From NCBI RefSeq assembly GCF_019464495.1, contig NZ_CP080492.1, forward strand, positions 2,728,001-2,792,000: a stretch of DNA of 64,000 bases. Reading direction: 5' to 3'. A program made the position numbers and the translations under genes. The stretch comes from Leucobacter luti (GTDB taxonomy: Bacteria; Actinomycetota; Actinomycetes; Actinomycetales; Microbacteriaceae). Below, one piece after another: positions 41,948 through 50,132 of the stretch. Below the pieces are notes generated by a model. It was not told where the DNA came from. It did no database searches and worked only from the letters and a program-made list of their open reading frames with translations. The first letter of the stretch is position 1. The number at the start of each line of letters is the position of its first letter.

Positions 41948-44113
41948 ATGACGAATCCAGAGGCGCACGATACGCACACTGGCCACGATATGAGCGGTGC
42001 GCAGGCCGGTCACGGCCCAGCCACCGAGCATGTCGATCATGAGCGTGCCAATTCGCACGCTGGGCATGACATGGATGGGGGCCATGACGGCCACAGTATG
42101 AGCGGTCACGGCGGACACAGCGACCATGTCGCGCAGTTCCGGCGCCTGTTCTGGATCATGCTCCTGCTCGCGATCCCCACCTCCGCGCTGTCGGGGATGT
42201 TCGCGATGATCCTCGGCTATCAGCTCCCCGACGTGCCCGGCCTTGCCTGGATCTCTCCGATTCTCGGGACCGTGATGTACGTCTGGGGTGGACGTCCGTT
42301 CCTCGTTGGAGCGGTCGCAGAGCTCCGCGCCCGCAAGCCAGGAATGATGCTGCTCATTGGCCTCGCCATTACGGTGGCGTTCCTCGCTTCGTGGGGGTCA
42401 ACACTCGGGCTCCTCGATCATCAACTTGATTTCTGGTGGGAGCTCGCCCTCCTGATCGTGATCATGTTGCTCGGACACTGGGTTGAGATGCGCTCGCTCG
42501 CGCAAACCACCTCAGCGCTCGATTCGCTCGCGGCGCTCTTACCCGACACGGCTGAGCGAGTGACGGGCGATGAGATCCTCGCGGTCTCGCCGTCTGAACT
42601 GCGCGTCGGAGATATCGTTGTGGTGCGACCGGGCGGCAGCGTCCCAGCTGACGGCCGAGTTGTCGATGGACGCGTCGCGATGGACGAGTCCATGGTGACA
42701 GGCGAGTCTCGCACGGTGACGCGCACGGTCGGCGACCGAGTGACCGCGGGCACGGTTGCGACCGACTCAGGGCTGCGCGTCGAAGTCACTGCGACGGGCG
42801 AAGATACAGCACTCGCCGGGATTCAGCGCCTCGTGAGCGAAGCGCAGAACTCGTCCTCGCGCGCTCAGCGACTCGCTGATACGGCTGCCGGGTGGCTGTT
42901 CTGGTTCGCGCTTGGCGCTGCGGTGCTTACCGCGATTGCCTGGACCCTGTTCGGTCTGCCCGATGAGGCTGTCGTGCGCACGATTACCGTACTGGTGATC
43001 GCCTGCCCTCACGCGCTCGGGCTCGCGATTCCGCTCGTCGTTTCGATCGCGACGGAACGTGCCGCTCGTGGCGGAGTGCTGGTGAAAGACCGACTGGCGC
43101 TTGAGAGCATGCGCGGCGTCGACGTCGTGCTGTTTGACAAGACAGGCACCCTCACCAGGGGCGAGCCGACGGTGGCGGAGATTGTGACCGTGGGGGAGTG
43201 GACGGAAGACGAGGTGCTCGCATTTGCCGCAGCTGCGGAGCACGACAGCGAACACCCGCTTGCACGAGCGATCGTGCGCGCGGCCGTGGAGCGCTCGTTG
43301 CGTATCGCGTCCGCGAGTGGGTTCTCATCGTCACCCGCCGTCGGCGTCACCGCAACGGTGGCTGGCGCCGTCGTGCGGGTCGGTGGTCCGCATCTGCTCA
43401 CCGAGGAAGGCGCAGCGGAGCTTGCTGCCGTGGCTGCCTGGCGGGAACGGGGCGCGATCATCCTGCATGTGCTCCGCGACGGCGAAGTCATTGGTGCACT
43501 CTCGTTGAGCGACGAAATCCGACCGGAGTCTCGTGAGGCTGTCGCTGCGCTGCACCGTCTCGGTGTCACTGTCGTCATGATCACCGGCGATGCCGAGGCC
43601 GTGGCGCGCACGGTCGCGGCCGAGCTCGGCATCGATCGTGTCTTCGCTGGGGTTCGGCCAGAAGACAAAGCTGCGAAGGTGCACGAGCTGCAGCGCGATG
43701 GAAGCCGCGTCGCGATGGTCGGTGATGGTGTGAACGATGCCCCGGCACTGGCACAGGCCGATGTCGGGCTCGCGATCGGTGCGGGAACCGACGTGGCGAT
43801 TGCCTCGGCCGGGGTGATCCTCGCGAGCGATGATCCGCGCTCCGTGCTCTCCGTGATTCAGCTCTCCCGCGCTGCGTACCGCAAGATGCAGCAGAATCTG
43901 TGGTGGGCCGCTGGGTACAACCTGATCTCAGTGCCGCTTGCTGCCGGCGTGCTTGCGCCGATTGGCTTCGTGCTGCCGATGTCGGTCGGCGCGGTGCTGA
44001 TGTCACTGTCGACCGTCGTGGTGGCGCTCAATGCGCAGCTGCTACGTCGGCTCGATCTCCGGCCGGAGGTTGTGACGCGCGAAATCCTGGGTGAAGGGCC
44101 GAGTTCTCGCTAG
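41948..44113 (+). CDS. copB: CopB-type copper-translocating P-type ATPase
   Basis: A 721-residue P1B ATPase. The N-terminus is a His/Met/Gly-rich metal-binding region (repeated GHDM, GHS, GHGGH) to about residue 62. Eight membrane segments follow. The ion-path motif is CPH (VIACPHALGLAIP), which marks the CopB/P1B-3 group rather than CPC-type CopA. The phosphorylation site is DKTGTLT, and the hinge has GDGVNDAPAL. It exports copper to the outside. I start at the ATG at 41948 behind GGAGAGGGG. Its stop overlaps that of soxR. Confidence 0.93.
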   Translation: MTNPEAHDTHTGHDMSGAQAGHGPATEHVDHERANSHAGHDMDGGHDGHSMSGHGGHSDHVAQFRRLFWIMLLLAIPTSALSGMFAMILGYQLPDVPGLAWISPILGTVMYVWGGRPFLVGAVAELRARKPGMMLLIGLAITVAFLASWGSTLGLLDHQLDFWWELALLIVIMLLGHWVEMRSLAQTTSALDSLAALLPDTAERVTGDEILAVSPSELRVGDIVVVRPGGSVPADGRVVDGRVAMDESMVTGESRTVTRTVGDRVTAGTVATDSGLRVEVTATGEDTALAGIQRLVSEAQNSSSRAQRLADTAAGWLFWFALGAAVLTAIAWTLFGLPDEAVVRTITVLVIACPHALGLAIPLVVSIATERAARGGVLVKDRLALESMRGVDVVLFDKTGTLTRGEPTVAEIVTVGEWTEDEVLAFAAAAEHDSEHPLARAIVRAAVERSLRIASASGFSSSPAVGVTATVAGAVVRVGGPHLLTEEGAAELAAVAAWRERGAIILHVLRDGEVIGALSLSDEIRPESREAVAALHRLGVTVVMITGDAEAVARTVAAELGIDRVFAGVRPEDKAAKVHELQRDGSRVAMVGDGVNDAPALAQADVGLAIGAGTDVAIASAGVILASDDPRSVLSVIQLSRAAYRKMQQNLWWAAGYNLISVPLAAGVLAPIGFVLPMSVGAVLMSLSTVVVALNAQLLRRLDLRPEVVTREILGEGPSSR

Positions 44114-44580
44114 CGTGAGTGGGAGGGATCTGGGTCGTGGCCGATGCGCCGCGGCCCCGGTCCTTCTGCCGCGAGACGGTCGCCCGGATTCAGCGCCCGG
44201 CAGGTGTTGAGTGACAGGCATCCGCAGCCGATACATCCGGTGAGCTCCTCCTCAAGCATCTCCAGTTCACGGCGCCTGGCCTCCAGCTTCTCGTGCCAGG
44301 ATCCCGCGATTTTTCGCCAGTCGCTCTTGCCCGGCATGCGGTCGTGTGGGAGCTCCGTGAACACGGTGGCAACCTCGCTCAGTGGGACACCAAAGCGGCG
44401 CGATGCAAGGATGATTCCGATCCTGCGCAACACATACCGTGGGTAGCGGCGCTGGTTGCCTGCGGTGCGGATCGACGCAATCAGGCCTTCTGCTTCGTAA
44501 TAGCGCACGGCGCTGGGCGCGATGCCGGAGCGGCGGGCGACCTCCCCGACTGTGAGGAGATCTTTCGGCGTGGCCACCAT
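44110..44580 (-). CDS. soxR: Redox-sensitive MerR-family regulator SoxR
   Basis: A 156-residue MerR-family activator. The HTH is LTVGEVARRSGIAPSAVRYYEAEGLI, followed by QRRYPRYVLRRIGIILASRRFG and a dimerisation helix. The [2Fe-2S] ligands are the four Cys of CIGCGCLSLNTC (CX2CXCX5C). Oxidation of the cluster by redox-cycling compounds activates transcription. The start at 44580 has AAGGAG upstream. There is no soxS; the divergent MFS gene behind a SoxR box is the obvious target. Actinobacterial SoxR proteins typically control a few efflux and oxidoreductase genes. Confidence 0.95.
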   Translation of the reverse strand: MVATPKDLLTVGEVARRSGIAPSAVRYYEAEGLIASIRTAGNQRRYPRYVLRRIGIILASRRFGVPLSEVATVFTELPHDRMPGKSDWRKIAGSWHEKLEARRRELEMLEEELTGCIGCGCLSLNTCRALNPGDRLAAEGPGPRRIGHDPDPSHSR

Positions 44581-44588
44581 CGTGCTCC

Positions 44589-44619
44589 TTGACTTCAAGT
44601 TGACTTGAAGTTTTAGGGT
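44589..44619 (+). promoter_or_regulatory. SoxR-controlled promoter of the MFS gene
   Basis: -35 TTGACT (44589-44594), a 19-base spacer and -10 TAGGGT (44614-44619). Between them lies the perfect dyad ACTTCAAGT-TG-ACTTGAAGT (44592-44611), matching the SoxR box. The over-long 19-base spacer is the MerR-family hallmark. Predicted transcription starts at about 44626-44627, at the GTG start codon itself. Confidence 0.85.
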
Positions 44620-44626
44620 AGCAGGC

Positions 44627-46039
44627 GTGAACCCAACAGACACTTCCCCAGCCCCCGTTCTCGCTTCGCAGACTCAGCCGGGCAGCTGGCGTGATCTGCT
44701 GAGCCCGGCACACGCACCTGTCGTTACGGTCCTTGCCAGCGGTGTTGGGCTCTACGCGATGAACCTCTATTTCACCGCAGCACTCCTGCCAACGGTCGTC
44801 GCTGATATTGGCGGCGCCCGGTACTACGCCTGGACAGCGACGGCCTATTTGATCACGGCTGTCATTGCGACGATGCTCGTCGGACGACTCCTCGCGCTCG
44901 CTGGATCGGCCAAGATGTACGCACTGGCGTTCAGCATCTTTGCGCTCGGCACATCGATCTGCGCCCTCAGCCCAGCTATGGAATACCTCGTCGGCGGGCG
45001 CGCGGTGCAGGGGTTCGGGGCCGGCATGCTTTCCGGGCTCGGCTACGCCGCGATTCGAAGCACGCTTCCTGAGCGTCTGTGGGTGAGAGCGACTGGGGTG
45101 ATCTCCGCCATGTTCGGCGTGGGTGCGCTGCTCGGGCCTGTGCTGGGCGGAGGATTTGCCGAGCTGGGGCAGTGGCGCTTGGGCTTCGGCGTGCTCTCGG
45201 TGTGCGGGCTCCTGCTGATTCTGGTGGCCCTGCGCTCGCTGCCATCGGCTCCTGCGCGACTGTCTGAGCCAGCACCCATTCCTGTGCTCCCGATGGTGAC
45301 GCTCGCCGCAGCCGCCGCCGCACTCAGTGTCAGTGCGATGCTCGCCGGGGTACTCATGTGGATCGCGATCGGGTCCGGCCTGTTGCTCCTCGCGCTGTTC
45401 CTGGTGTGTGACGCCAGGCACCCCCATGGAGTGCTGCCCCGGCTCACGTACACGCGGGGAAACCCGTTGAAGTGGGTCTACTTGACTGTTGCAGTGTTCT
45501 GCGCGGGGGTCATGTCCGAGAATTTCATTCCGCTGTTTGCGCAGCAGGTCGGGGGCGTCTCGCCAATGCTTGCGGGGATTATCGGGGCAGCGCTCTCGCT
45601 CGGCTGGGTCGGCACCCAGCTGTTCAGTGTGAATGCGAGCGGGAGTGCCGCGCGGAGGCTCGTGCGGCTCGCGCCGTGGCTCCTCACAGCGGGTCTTGCC
45701 GCGTATGGATTGTTGCAGATGGTGAATCCTGGCCCGTGGGTCGTTGTCGCGTGGGCGAGTGTGCTTTTCATTGCCGGGGGTGGAATCGGCCTGGCCTTCC
45801 CCCACCTCTCGGTCGCAGCGATGAGGAGCACTGCGGATGAGCGGGAGGGAGCCAAGGCTGCTGCCGCGGTGAGCACGACGCAGCTCATCGCGTTCACGCT
45901 GACCTCCGCGCTCGCGGGAAACCTCCTGCTGCTCGGCGCCGATCCGGTCGGGTCTGCCCGGTGGCTGATCCTGGGCATTGCCGCGCTCACGGTGTGCGGC
46001 ATCGCTACGGCGATCGCAGCGACCCGGCCGCGCCGCTGA
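44627..46039 (+). CDS. MFS efflux transporter, SoxR target
   Basis: A 470-residue major facilitator with 12-14 predicted helices: LYFTAALLPTVVADIGG, TAYLITAVIATMLVGRLLAL, GGRAVQGFGAGMLSGLGYA and a later GAALSLGWVGTQLFS. Subfamily cues are those of drug:H+ antiporters. It starts at the GTG at 44627 with no ribosome site and with the promoter -10 only seven bases away, so the message is probably leaderless. Under SoxR control it likely exports a redox-active compound. The 3' end overlaps the convergent FBP gene by 35 bases. Confidence 0.9.
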   Translation: MNPTDTSPAPVLASQTQPGSWRDLLSPAHAPVVTVLASGVGLYAMNLYFTAALLPTVVADIGGARYYAWTATAYLITAVIATMLVGRLLALAGSAKMYALAFSIFALGTSICALSPAMEYLVGGRAVQGFGAGMLSGLGYAAIRSTLPERLWVRATGVISAMFGVGALLGPVLGGGFAELGQWRLGFGVLSVCGLLLILVALRSLPSAPARLSEPAPIPVLPMVTLAAAAAALSVSAMLAGVLMWIAIGSGLLLLALFLVCDARHPHGVLPRLTYTRGNPLKWVYLTVAVFCAGVMSENFIPLFAQQVGGVSPMLAGIIGAALSLGWVGTQLFSVNASGSAARRLVRLAPWLLTAGLAAYGLLQMVNPGPWVVVAWASVLFIAGGGIGLAFPHLSVAAMRSTADEREGAKAAAAVSTTQLIAFTLTSALAGNLLLLGADPVGSARWLILGIAALTVCGIATAIAATRPRR

Positions 46040-46535
46040 GTGCTGCCTGGCGCAGCACCTCCGTGATGAAGGCGGTGGATCGCTCAGCGAGTTGCTCACG
46101 GCGCGTTGCGACAAGTTCTTCTGCCGGGGGATCGAGCGGCGTGAGTGGTTGGAGCCGGTTGACCCTGGCGTTGCAATCGAGGTCGACGCAGAGGTAAGTG
46201 CCGATCGTGGACTGTGCGCCGCGGCGCGGGGTGGTGGGGGCCGTGAACAGTGCGACTTGCTCGAAACGCCGCGGGAGGCGACAGAATTCGCACATCACCG
46301 CTCGCCCCTGGGCCATGCGCGTGCGGGTCGTGGTGAGCATGATCCCAGTTGGAGTACCTGCCCGCTCGATGAACAGGTAGCCGCGCTGTGGGGCGCTCGG
46401 ATCGCGCCAGCCCAGGTAGTCACGTTCACCGAGCGGGGGTCGGAGGGGGCGCCGGGGCATTCGAACAGTGCGGCGGGTGGCCGCGTCGACATTTCCGAGC
46501 GCGGAGCGGAGCGTGGTCAGTGAGTGCGCGTGCAC
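46005..46535 (-). CDS. FBP domain-containing protein (EF-G-binding C-terminal domain)
   Basis: A 176-residue protein with a treble-clef zinc site: CEFC (in RAVMCEFCRLPRR) and CVDLDC (TYLCVDLDCNARV). This matches the C-terminal domain of fusidic-acid resistance-type EF-G-binding proteins, common as a stand-alone protein in actinobacteria. It may act on stalled EF-G, but the N-terminal helical part of FusB is absent, so function is uncertain. I start at the GTG at 46535 behind AAAGGAAT. It is divergent from the TetR gene and converges with the MFS gene. Confidence 0.82.
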   Translation of the reverse strand: MHAHSLTTLRSALGNVDAATRRTVRMPRRPLRPPLGERDYLGWRDPSAPQRGYLFIERAGTPTGIMLTTTRTRMAQGRAVMCEFCRLPRRFEQVALFTAPTTPRRGAQSTIGTYLCVDLDCNARVNRLQPLTPLDPPAEELVATRREQLAERSTAFITEVLRQAALSGAAGSLRSP

Positions 46536-46617
46536 AGTATTCCTTTCTGGAATTGGGGCGAAGAGGGTCGGAGCGGTCACGGCTAGCGAGGCGCAAAGCG
46601 GATTACTCGCTCCAATT

Positions 46618-46631
46618 TGTACAAGTGTACA
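46618..46631. promoter_or_regulatory. TetR-type operator candidate
   Basis: TGTACA-AG-TGTACA, a perfect 14-base dyad between the FBP and tetR genes, 45 bases before the tetR ATG and next to a possible TTGTAC -35. The position suggests autoregulation and control of the divergent gene. Confidence 0.5.
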
Positions 46632-46675
46632 GATTTGTGGGATAGGCTGCATGTATCACTGCGAAAAGAGGATTC

Positions 46676-47224
46676 ATGGCCTATCTGCCCCGCGACGAGC
46701 GTCGCGTCGCGATCGTGGATGCCACGCTTCGGGTGATCCGCCGCGATGGCTTCGGGGCGGTGTCCGCGCGTGCGGTGGCGCAGGAGCTGGGGGGATCACC
46801 CGGCCTGATCCATCAGCACTTCCCGAGCGTTCAGGAGCTTGTGGCGACGGCGTGGCGGGGGTATGTCTCCGAGAATCTCGCGGAGTTTTCCGGTGCGATG
46901 CTGCACCGCGAGGTGGATCCGCTCGCCGAGTTTTTTGCGAACCATCTCGACCAGAGTCAGGGTGCTGAGCTCTGGATCTGGGCCGACGCCTGGGCTCACG
47001 CGCTGCGCAGTCCGGAGTTTGCCGCGGTGTTCGCCGAAACGCTCTCGCAGCTCACGGGCGCGCTGTGTGACGCGGCTCCCGAGGTGACTGAGGTCGGGGC
47101 GGAGCGGGCGGTGCTGCTCGGGGTAGCACTCGCCGGGGCGCAGCGGATTGCGCCAGAGCGGTACGGCGTGGAGCGGCTAGCGGCGATTATCGCGGAGTCT
47201 TCCCCCGGTGTGGTCAGCGGGTAG
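46676..47224 (+). CDS. TetR family transcriptional regulator
   Basis: A 182-residue regulator with the N-terminal HTH RRVAIVDATLRVIRRDGFGAVSARAVAQELGGSPGLIHQHF and a helical ligand domain containing ELWIWADAWAHALRSPEFAAVF. The layout resembles BetI/PsrA-like TetR proteins. The ribosome site is AAGAGGA. The inducer and targets are unknown; the nearby dyad suggests the FBP gene and itself. Confidence 0.9.
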   Translation: MAYLPRDERRVAIVDATLRVIRRDGFGAVSARAVAQELGGSPGLIHQHFPSVQELVATAWRGYVSENLAEFSGAMLHREVDPLAEFFANHLDQSQGAELWIWADAWAHALRSPEFAAVFAETLSQLTGALCDAAPEVTEVGAERAVLLGVALAGAQRIAPERYGVERLAAIIAESSPGVVSG

Positions 47225-47282
47225 CGCTGCGCACGTCCCCGAGCGCAGCTTGTCCTCAGCTTGGACTGGAACGATACCGGGT

Positions 47283-47924
47283 ATGGGTATTGCTGCTACG
47301 CCACTGCGCTCCGCTGTGACCGTGTCCGTCCTTGGTGCGGCGCTGCTGCTCTCAGCATGCGCGCCAACTGGGGAGGATGCTGGGGCTCGAGCCGGATCCG
47401 CCGCAGTGGCTCCGGGTTCTGTCGCAGAGAGTGTTGCGGGCACGTTGGCCACGCTCGCGAACCTCGGTCTCAATGCTGAGGACTCGACCGCACTCGCCGA
47501 GGGGTTGGATGCGCTGGCGGTCGCGGATCGTCCGGCTGAGCTGATGGCCACGATTATGCCGACCGAGGTGCGGATCCAGCCAGATCAGCCGGGTGAAATC
47601 ATCGTACCGATCGCTGACGATCAGTTCTATCTATCGCTCGCACCGTACCGCACTCAGACGCACCCGTGCACGTTCCATGTGCCGACGTCTTGTCTCGGGG
47701 AGCTGCGCGGAGTCGATGCGCAGCTGCGAGTCACCGATGCGGCGACAGGCGACGTGGTTGTTGACCGTGCTGCGCGCACGGGGGACAACGGGTTCATGGG
47801 CGTGTGGCTGCCGCGAGATCGTGAGTTCGTTGTTGAGGTGACCGTGGCTGGGGACACGGGCACCCAGACCGTGCGCACCGGAGCCGAAGACCCCACGTGT
47901 CTGACCACGCTTCAGGTTTCGTAG
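47283..47924 (+). CDS. cueP: CueP-like copper-binding lipoprotein
   Basis: A 213-residue exported lipoprotein. The signal peptide ends in LLSAC (lipid Cys at about residue 26). The mature part carries the CueP core: PTEVRIQPDQPGEIIVPI, FYLSLAPY, the cysteine/histidine motif THPCTFHVPTSCLGEL and DGNxGFMGVWLP-like NGFMGVWLPRD. CueP is the periplasmic copper chaperone of Salmonella and has homologues in actinobacteria. It is a few kilobases from copB and fits a copper-tolerance block. The start at 47283 is chosen because it begins the signal peptide. Confidence 0.88.
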   Translation: MGIAATPLRSAVTVSVLGAALLLSACAPTGEDAGARAGSAAVAPGSVAESVAGTLATLANLGLNAEDSTALAEGLDALAVADRPAELMATIMPTEVRIQPDQPGEIIVPIADDQFYLSLAPYRTQTHPCTFHVPTSCLGELRGVDAQLRVTDAATGDVVVDRAARTGDNGFMGVWLPRDREFVVEVTVAGDTGTQTVRTGAEDPTCLTTLQVS

Positions 47925-47927
47925 CTT

Positions 47928-47982
47928 CAACGAATTTCGCACCTTTTCGTTGCTTGAGCGACTAAATTCGTTGTGATATGAT
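47928..47982 (+). promoter_or_regulatory. Strong promoter of the PACE gene with repeated half-sites
   Basis: -35 TTGAGC (47954-47959), 17-base spacer, -10 TATGAT (47977-47982). A perfect inverted repeat CAACGAATTT (47928-47937) / AAATTCGTTG (47964-47973) places one arm inside the spacer, and a third TTCGTTG lies at 47946-47952. This looks like a repressible promoter with multiple operator half-sites. Confidence 0.7.
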
Positions 47983-48058
47983 CTTTGCACCACCGTAACC
48001 GCGTTTCTTGAGTGCTCACATTGAGCATTCCGCACATCGGTGAGTTGGAGTGATACCC

Positions 48059-48541
48059 GTGACCGCCCGAGGCCACACCCGTTCCGTTCTTCCCGTCCGT
48101 GAAGAGCTCAGATTCTTCCAAGCGCGTCCAATCCTGCGCCGCGTCGTTTTCGTCGCGGGGTATGAGGGCCTCAGTATCGTGTGTACGGTCGTGGTGCTCA
48201 GTGCGCTGCTCGGTCACGGAGGAAGTGAATCAACGCTGACCGCAATCCTGGTATCGACGACAGCGACGGTGTGGAACTATGCGTGGAACACGATGTTCGA
48301 GGCATTCGAGCGTCGCCGCGGACTTACCGGGCGCGGTGTGCGAGTGCGCGCGCTCCACGCGGTCGGGTACGAGGGCGGTGTGCTGCTGTTCACCATTCCG
48401 CTCGTGGCCCTGATGCTGGGCATCACGGTGTTCGAAGCCCTCGTGATTGAGGGTGGCTTGCTCGTGTTCTTCTTGGTATTCACAGTCGTGTATACCTGGG
48501 TGTTCGACCGCGCATTCGGGTTGCCAGCCTCTGCGAAGTGA
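48059..48541 (+). CDS. PACE family (chlorhexidine/biocide-type) efflux protein
   Basis: A 160-residue protein with two bacterial transmembrane pair domains, four helices in all: RRVVFVAGYEGLSIVCTVVVLSAL then TVWNYAWNTMFEAFERR, repeated as ALHAVGYEGGVLLFTIPLVALML then FFLVFTVVYTWVFDRAFG. The conserved E of GYEG and the N of WNYAWN/VYTWVFD are the PACE signature (AceI family). Relatives export chlorhexidine, acriflavine or short diamines. The GTG at 48059 has GGAG eight bases upstream; a GTG at 48050 is also in frame. The family is mainly known from Proteobacteria. Confidence 0.87.
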   Translation: MTARGHTRSVLPVREELRFFQARPILRRVVFVAGYEGLSIVCTVVVLSALLGHGGSESTLTAILVSTTATVWNYAWNTMFEAFERRRGLTGRGVRVRALHAVGYEGGVLLFTIPLVALMLGITVFEALVIEGGLLVFFLVFTVVYTWVFDRAFGLPASAK

Positions 48542-48557
48542 GGTCAGCTTCGCCGCG

Positions 48558-48631
48558 GTGGGCTCAGTATGCGCTGAGCTCACCCGAAGTGACGCGGCTC
48601 GGGCGTTCGCCCATGCTGCAGGCCCGAGCCG
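48558..48631. terminator. Two tandem hairpins between PACE and SDR genes
   Basis: The first hairpin pairs GTGGGCTCAG (48558-48567) with CTGAGCTCAC (48574-48583) around loop TATGCG. The second pairs CGGCTCGGGC (48595-48604) with GCCCGAGCCG (48622-48631). They lie between convergent genes. Confidence 0.65.
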
Positions 48632-48653
48632 ATTCCTTGCAACGCGTGGCGCG

Positions 48654-49487
48654 CTAGTGCGCCCCCTGAATTCTGGCGAAGGTGTCGCGGATCCCCGCCT
48701 CGTTCCACGACCAGATGTCGTCCCCGCGCAGCACGACGTCTGCCCCGCCGTCGCAGTAGATCGTCTGCCCGCAGCAGTGAGTGTTCTCGACAGACGTGAG
48801 CCAGATCAGCAGATTCGCGATACTCTCCGGCGCCTGGTGGGAATTCAGTGGCATGGGGACCACCGAATCGACCAGTTTCCGGCCGTCCTCGCTCGCAAGA
48901 AGCTCCTGGGTCATTGGCGTGATCACGGTACCGGGGCCAACCGCATTGAGCGGGATTCCCGCCCCTGCCCACAATGCCTTCGGGGCTTCGCGGCGGACCC
49001 AGCGAGACACCGCCTGCTTCGACGAGGAGTAGATGAGGTTTCCTGTCTGAGGATCGCCCGCGAGTTGCTCGGCGATCGCGAGCGCCGCCTGTTCGTCGTC
49101 CTGCAACAGCGCTTCGACGAGCGGCGGTGCAACGGGCTGGAGCGATGCCATTGAAGAGATGAGCGCCACGCGAGGCGCCGGGGACGTTGTGAGCGCTGGC
49201 TGCATGGCCTCGAGAAACTCCGTCATACCAAAGTAATTCACCGCGGCGGTGACGGGCTTCGGAATCGACAGTCCAGCGCAGGCAATGACTGCGTCCACGG
49301 TGCCGTTTGCGAGGCGTGTGGCCTCAGCGGCAGCGGTGAGGCGTCCCTCGCGGTGAGAGAGGTCTCCTGAGACCTCGACGCCGGCGAGGTCCACTCCGAT
49401 GACAGTGTTGCCGGCAGCGCGGAGGATTTGCGTGGTGGTCTTGCCGATGCCGGATGCTGCGCCGGTGACAACGTAGGTGCGTGACAT
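48654..49487 (-). CDS. Short-chain dehydrogenase (3-alpha-hydroxysteroid dehydrogenase-like)
   Basis: A 277-residue SDR: TYVVTGAASGIGKTTTQILRAAGNTVIGVDL, the shortened Rossmann half without a long helix (VDAVIACAGLS), active-site Ser in VALISSMASLQ and catalytic YSSSK. The shape, with a helical insert before YSSSK, is that of HsdA-type dehydrogenases. It is 14 bases downstream of a MarR gene on the same strand, so MarR probably controls it. The ATG at 49487 has GAAAGGAAT upstream. Confidence 0.9.
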   Translation of the reverse strand: MSRTYVVTGAASGIGKTTTQILRAAGNTVIGVDLAGVEVSGDLSHREGRLTAAAEATRLANGTVDAVIACAGLSIPKPVTAAVNYFGMTEFLEAMQPALTTSPAPRVALISSMASLQPVAPPLVEALLQDDEQAALAIAEQLAGDPQTGNLIYSSSKQAVSRWVRREAPKALWAGAGIPLNAVGPGTVITPMTQELLASEDGRKLVDSVVPMPLNSHQAPESIANLLIWLTSVENTHCCGQTIYCDGGADVVLRGDDIWSWNEAGIRDTFARIQGAH

Positions 49488-49501
49488 GGTGGATATTCCT
49501 T

Positions 49502-49972
49502 TCACTGGGGTGGGGTCTGGGTGAGGTCGGCAATGAAGCGAGGGAGCAAGCGATTAAGGTGCCCGCGATCGGCTGGAGTCCAATCGCGGGTGGCCGCGTC
49601 GATCATGGCCATCCCCGCGGCAAACAGCTCGTCAAACGTCGACTGGCCAAGCGCGGTGAGGGTGACGGTCACGGAGCGGCGGTCTTGCTCCTGAGTGCTG
49701 CGCAGTAGGAGGCCGGAATCGGCGAGGCGCGCGAGCAGCTTTGAAGTCGAAGGCCTGCTGAGATGTGTTGCTTCGGCGATGGCGCTCGGGGTGGCCGTGC
49801 CGCCTTCGCGACCGAGAATGTAGAGCGCACGAACGGCGGTGGGATCAAGCCGAACCGATCTTGAGAGCATCACGCTGCGCTGGAACTCGAGTGAGGTCCA
49901 GTGTGAAATGAAGCGCGTGAGCGCGAGCAGCATCGCGCCGGTGTCCGGAGCGTTGGCTTGGTCCTCATCCAT
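49502..49972 (-). CDS. MarR family transcriptional regulator
   Basis: A 156-residue MarR protein: DPTAVRALYILGREGGTATPSAIAEATHLSRPSTSKLLARLADSGL and DRRSVTVTLTALGQSTFDEL. It precedes the SDR gene on the same strand. A 19-base dyad (TAGTTGC-N5-GCAACTA, 49992-50010) lies 20 bases upstream and is the likely operator for this unit and possibly the divergent SDR genes. Confidence 0.92.
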   Translation of the reverse strand: MDEDQANAPDTGAMLLALTRFISHWTSLEFQRSVMLSRSVRLDPTAVRALYILGREGGTATPSAIAEATHLSRPSTSKLLARLADSGLLLRSTQEQDRRSVTVTLTALGQSTFDELFAAGMAMIDAATRDWTPADRGHLNRLLPRFIADLTQTPPQ

Positions 49973-49991
49973 GTCTTGAGTGTACGCTCAG

Positions 49992-50010
49992 TAGTTGCTT
50001 CAGGCAACTA
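49992..50010. promoter_or_regulatory. MarR operator candidate
   Basis: TAGTTGC (49992-49998), spacer TTCAG, GCAACTA (50004-50010): a perfect 7-bp dyad of typical MarR size between divergent marR and the SDR gene at 50133. Confidence 0.6.
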
Positions 50011-50132
50011 TGTGTGAAGCAGGGAGATGCACGCATGCCAACGCACTCCGGTGTGCGATTGCGCCGGCATCCTGAGTGAACGGCCAGGCTTCTCCCCTTT
50101 CTCTCTCGAGCGATCAGTTCTAGTGTGGAGAC

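Noticed and set aside
44267..46114. Long (615-codon) minus-strand open frame opposite the MFS gene
   Set aside because: It is antisense to a clear membrane transporter, is Arg/Glu/Gln/His-rich, has no recognisable domain and merges with the soxR region; it reflects GC codon bias.
47274..47284. ATACC-G-GGTAT dyad at the cueP start, as a CsoR operator
   Set aside because: The half-sites are closer together than in the copB operator and overlap the start codon, so it may be chance; not listed as a site.
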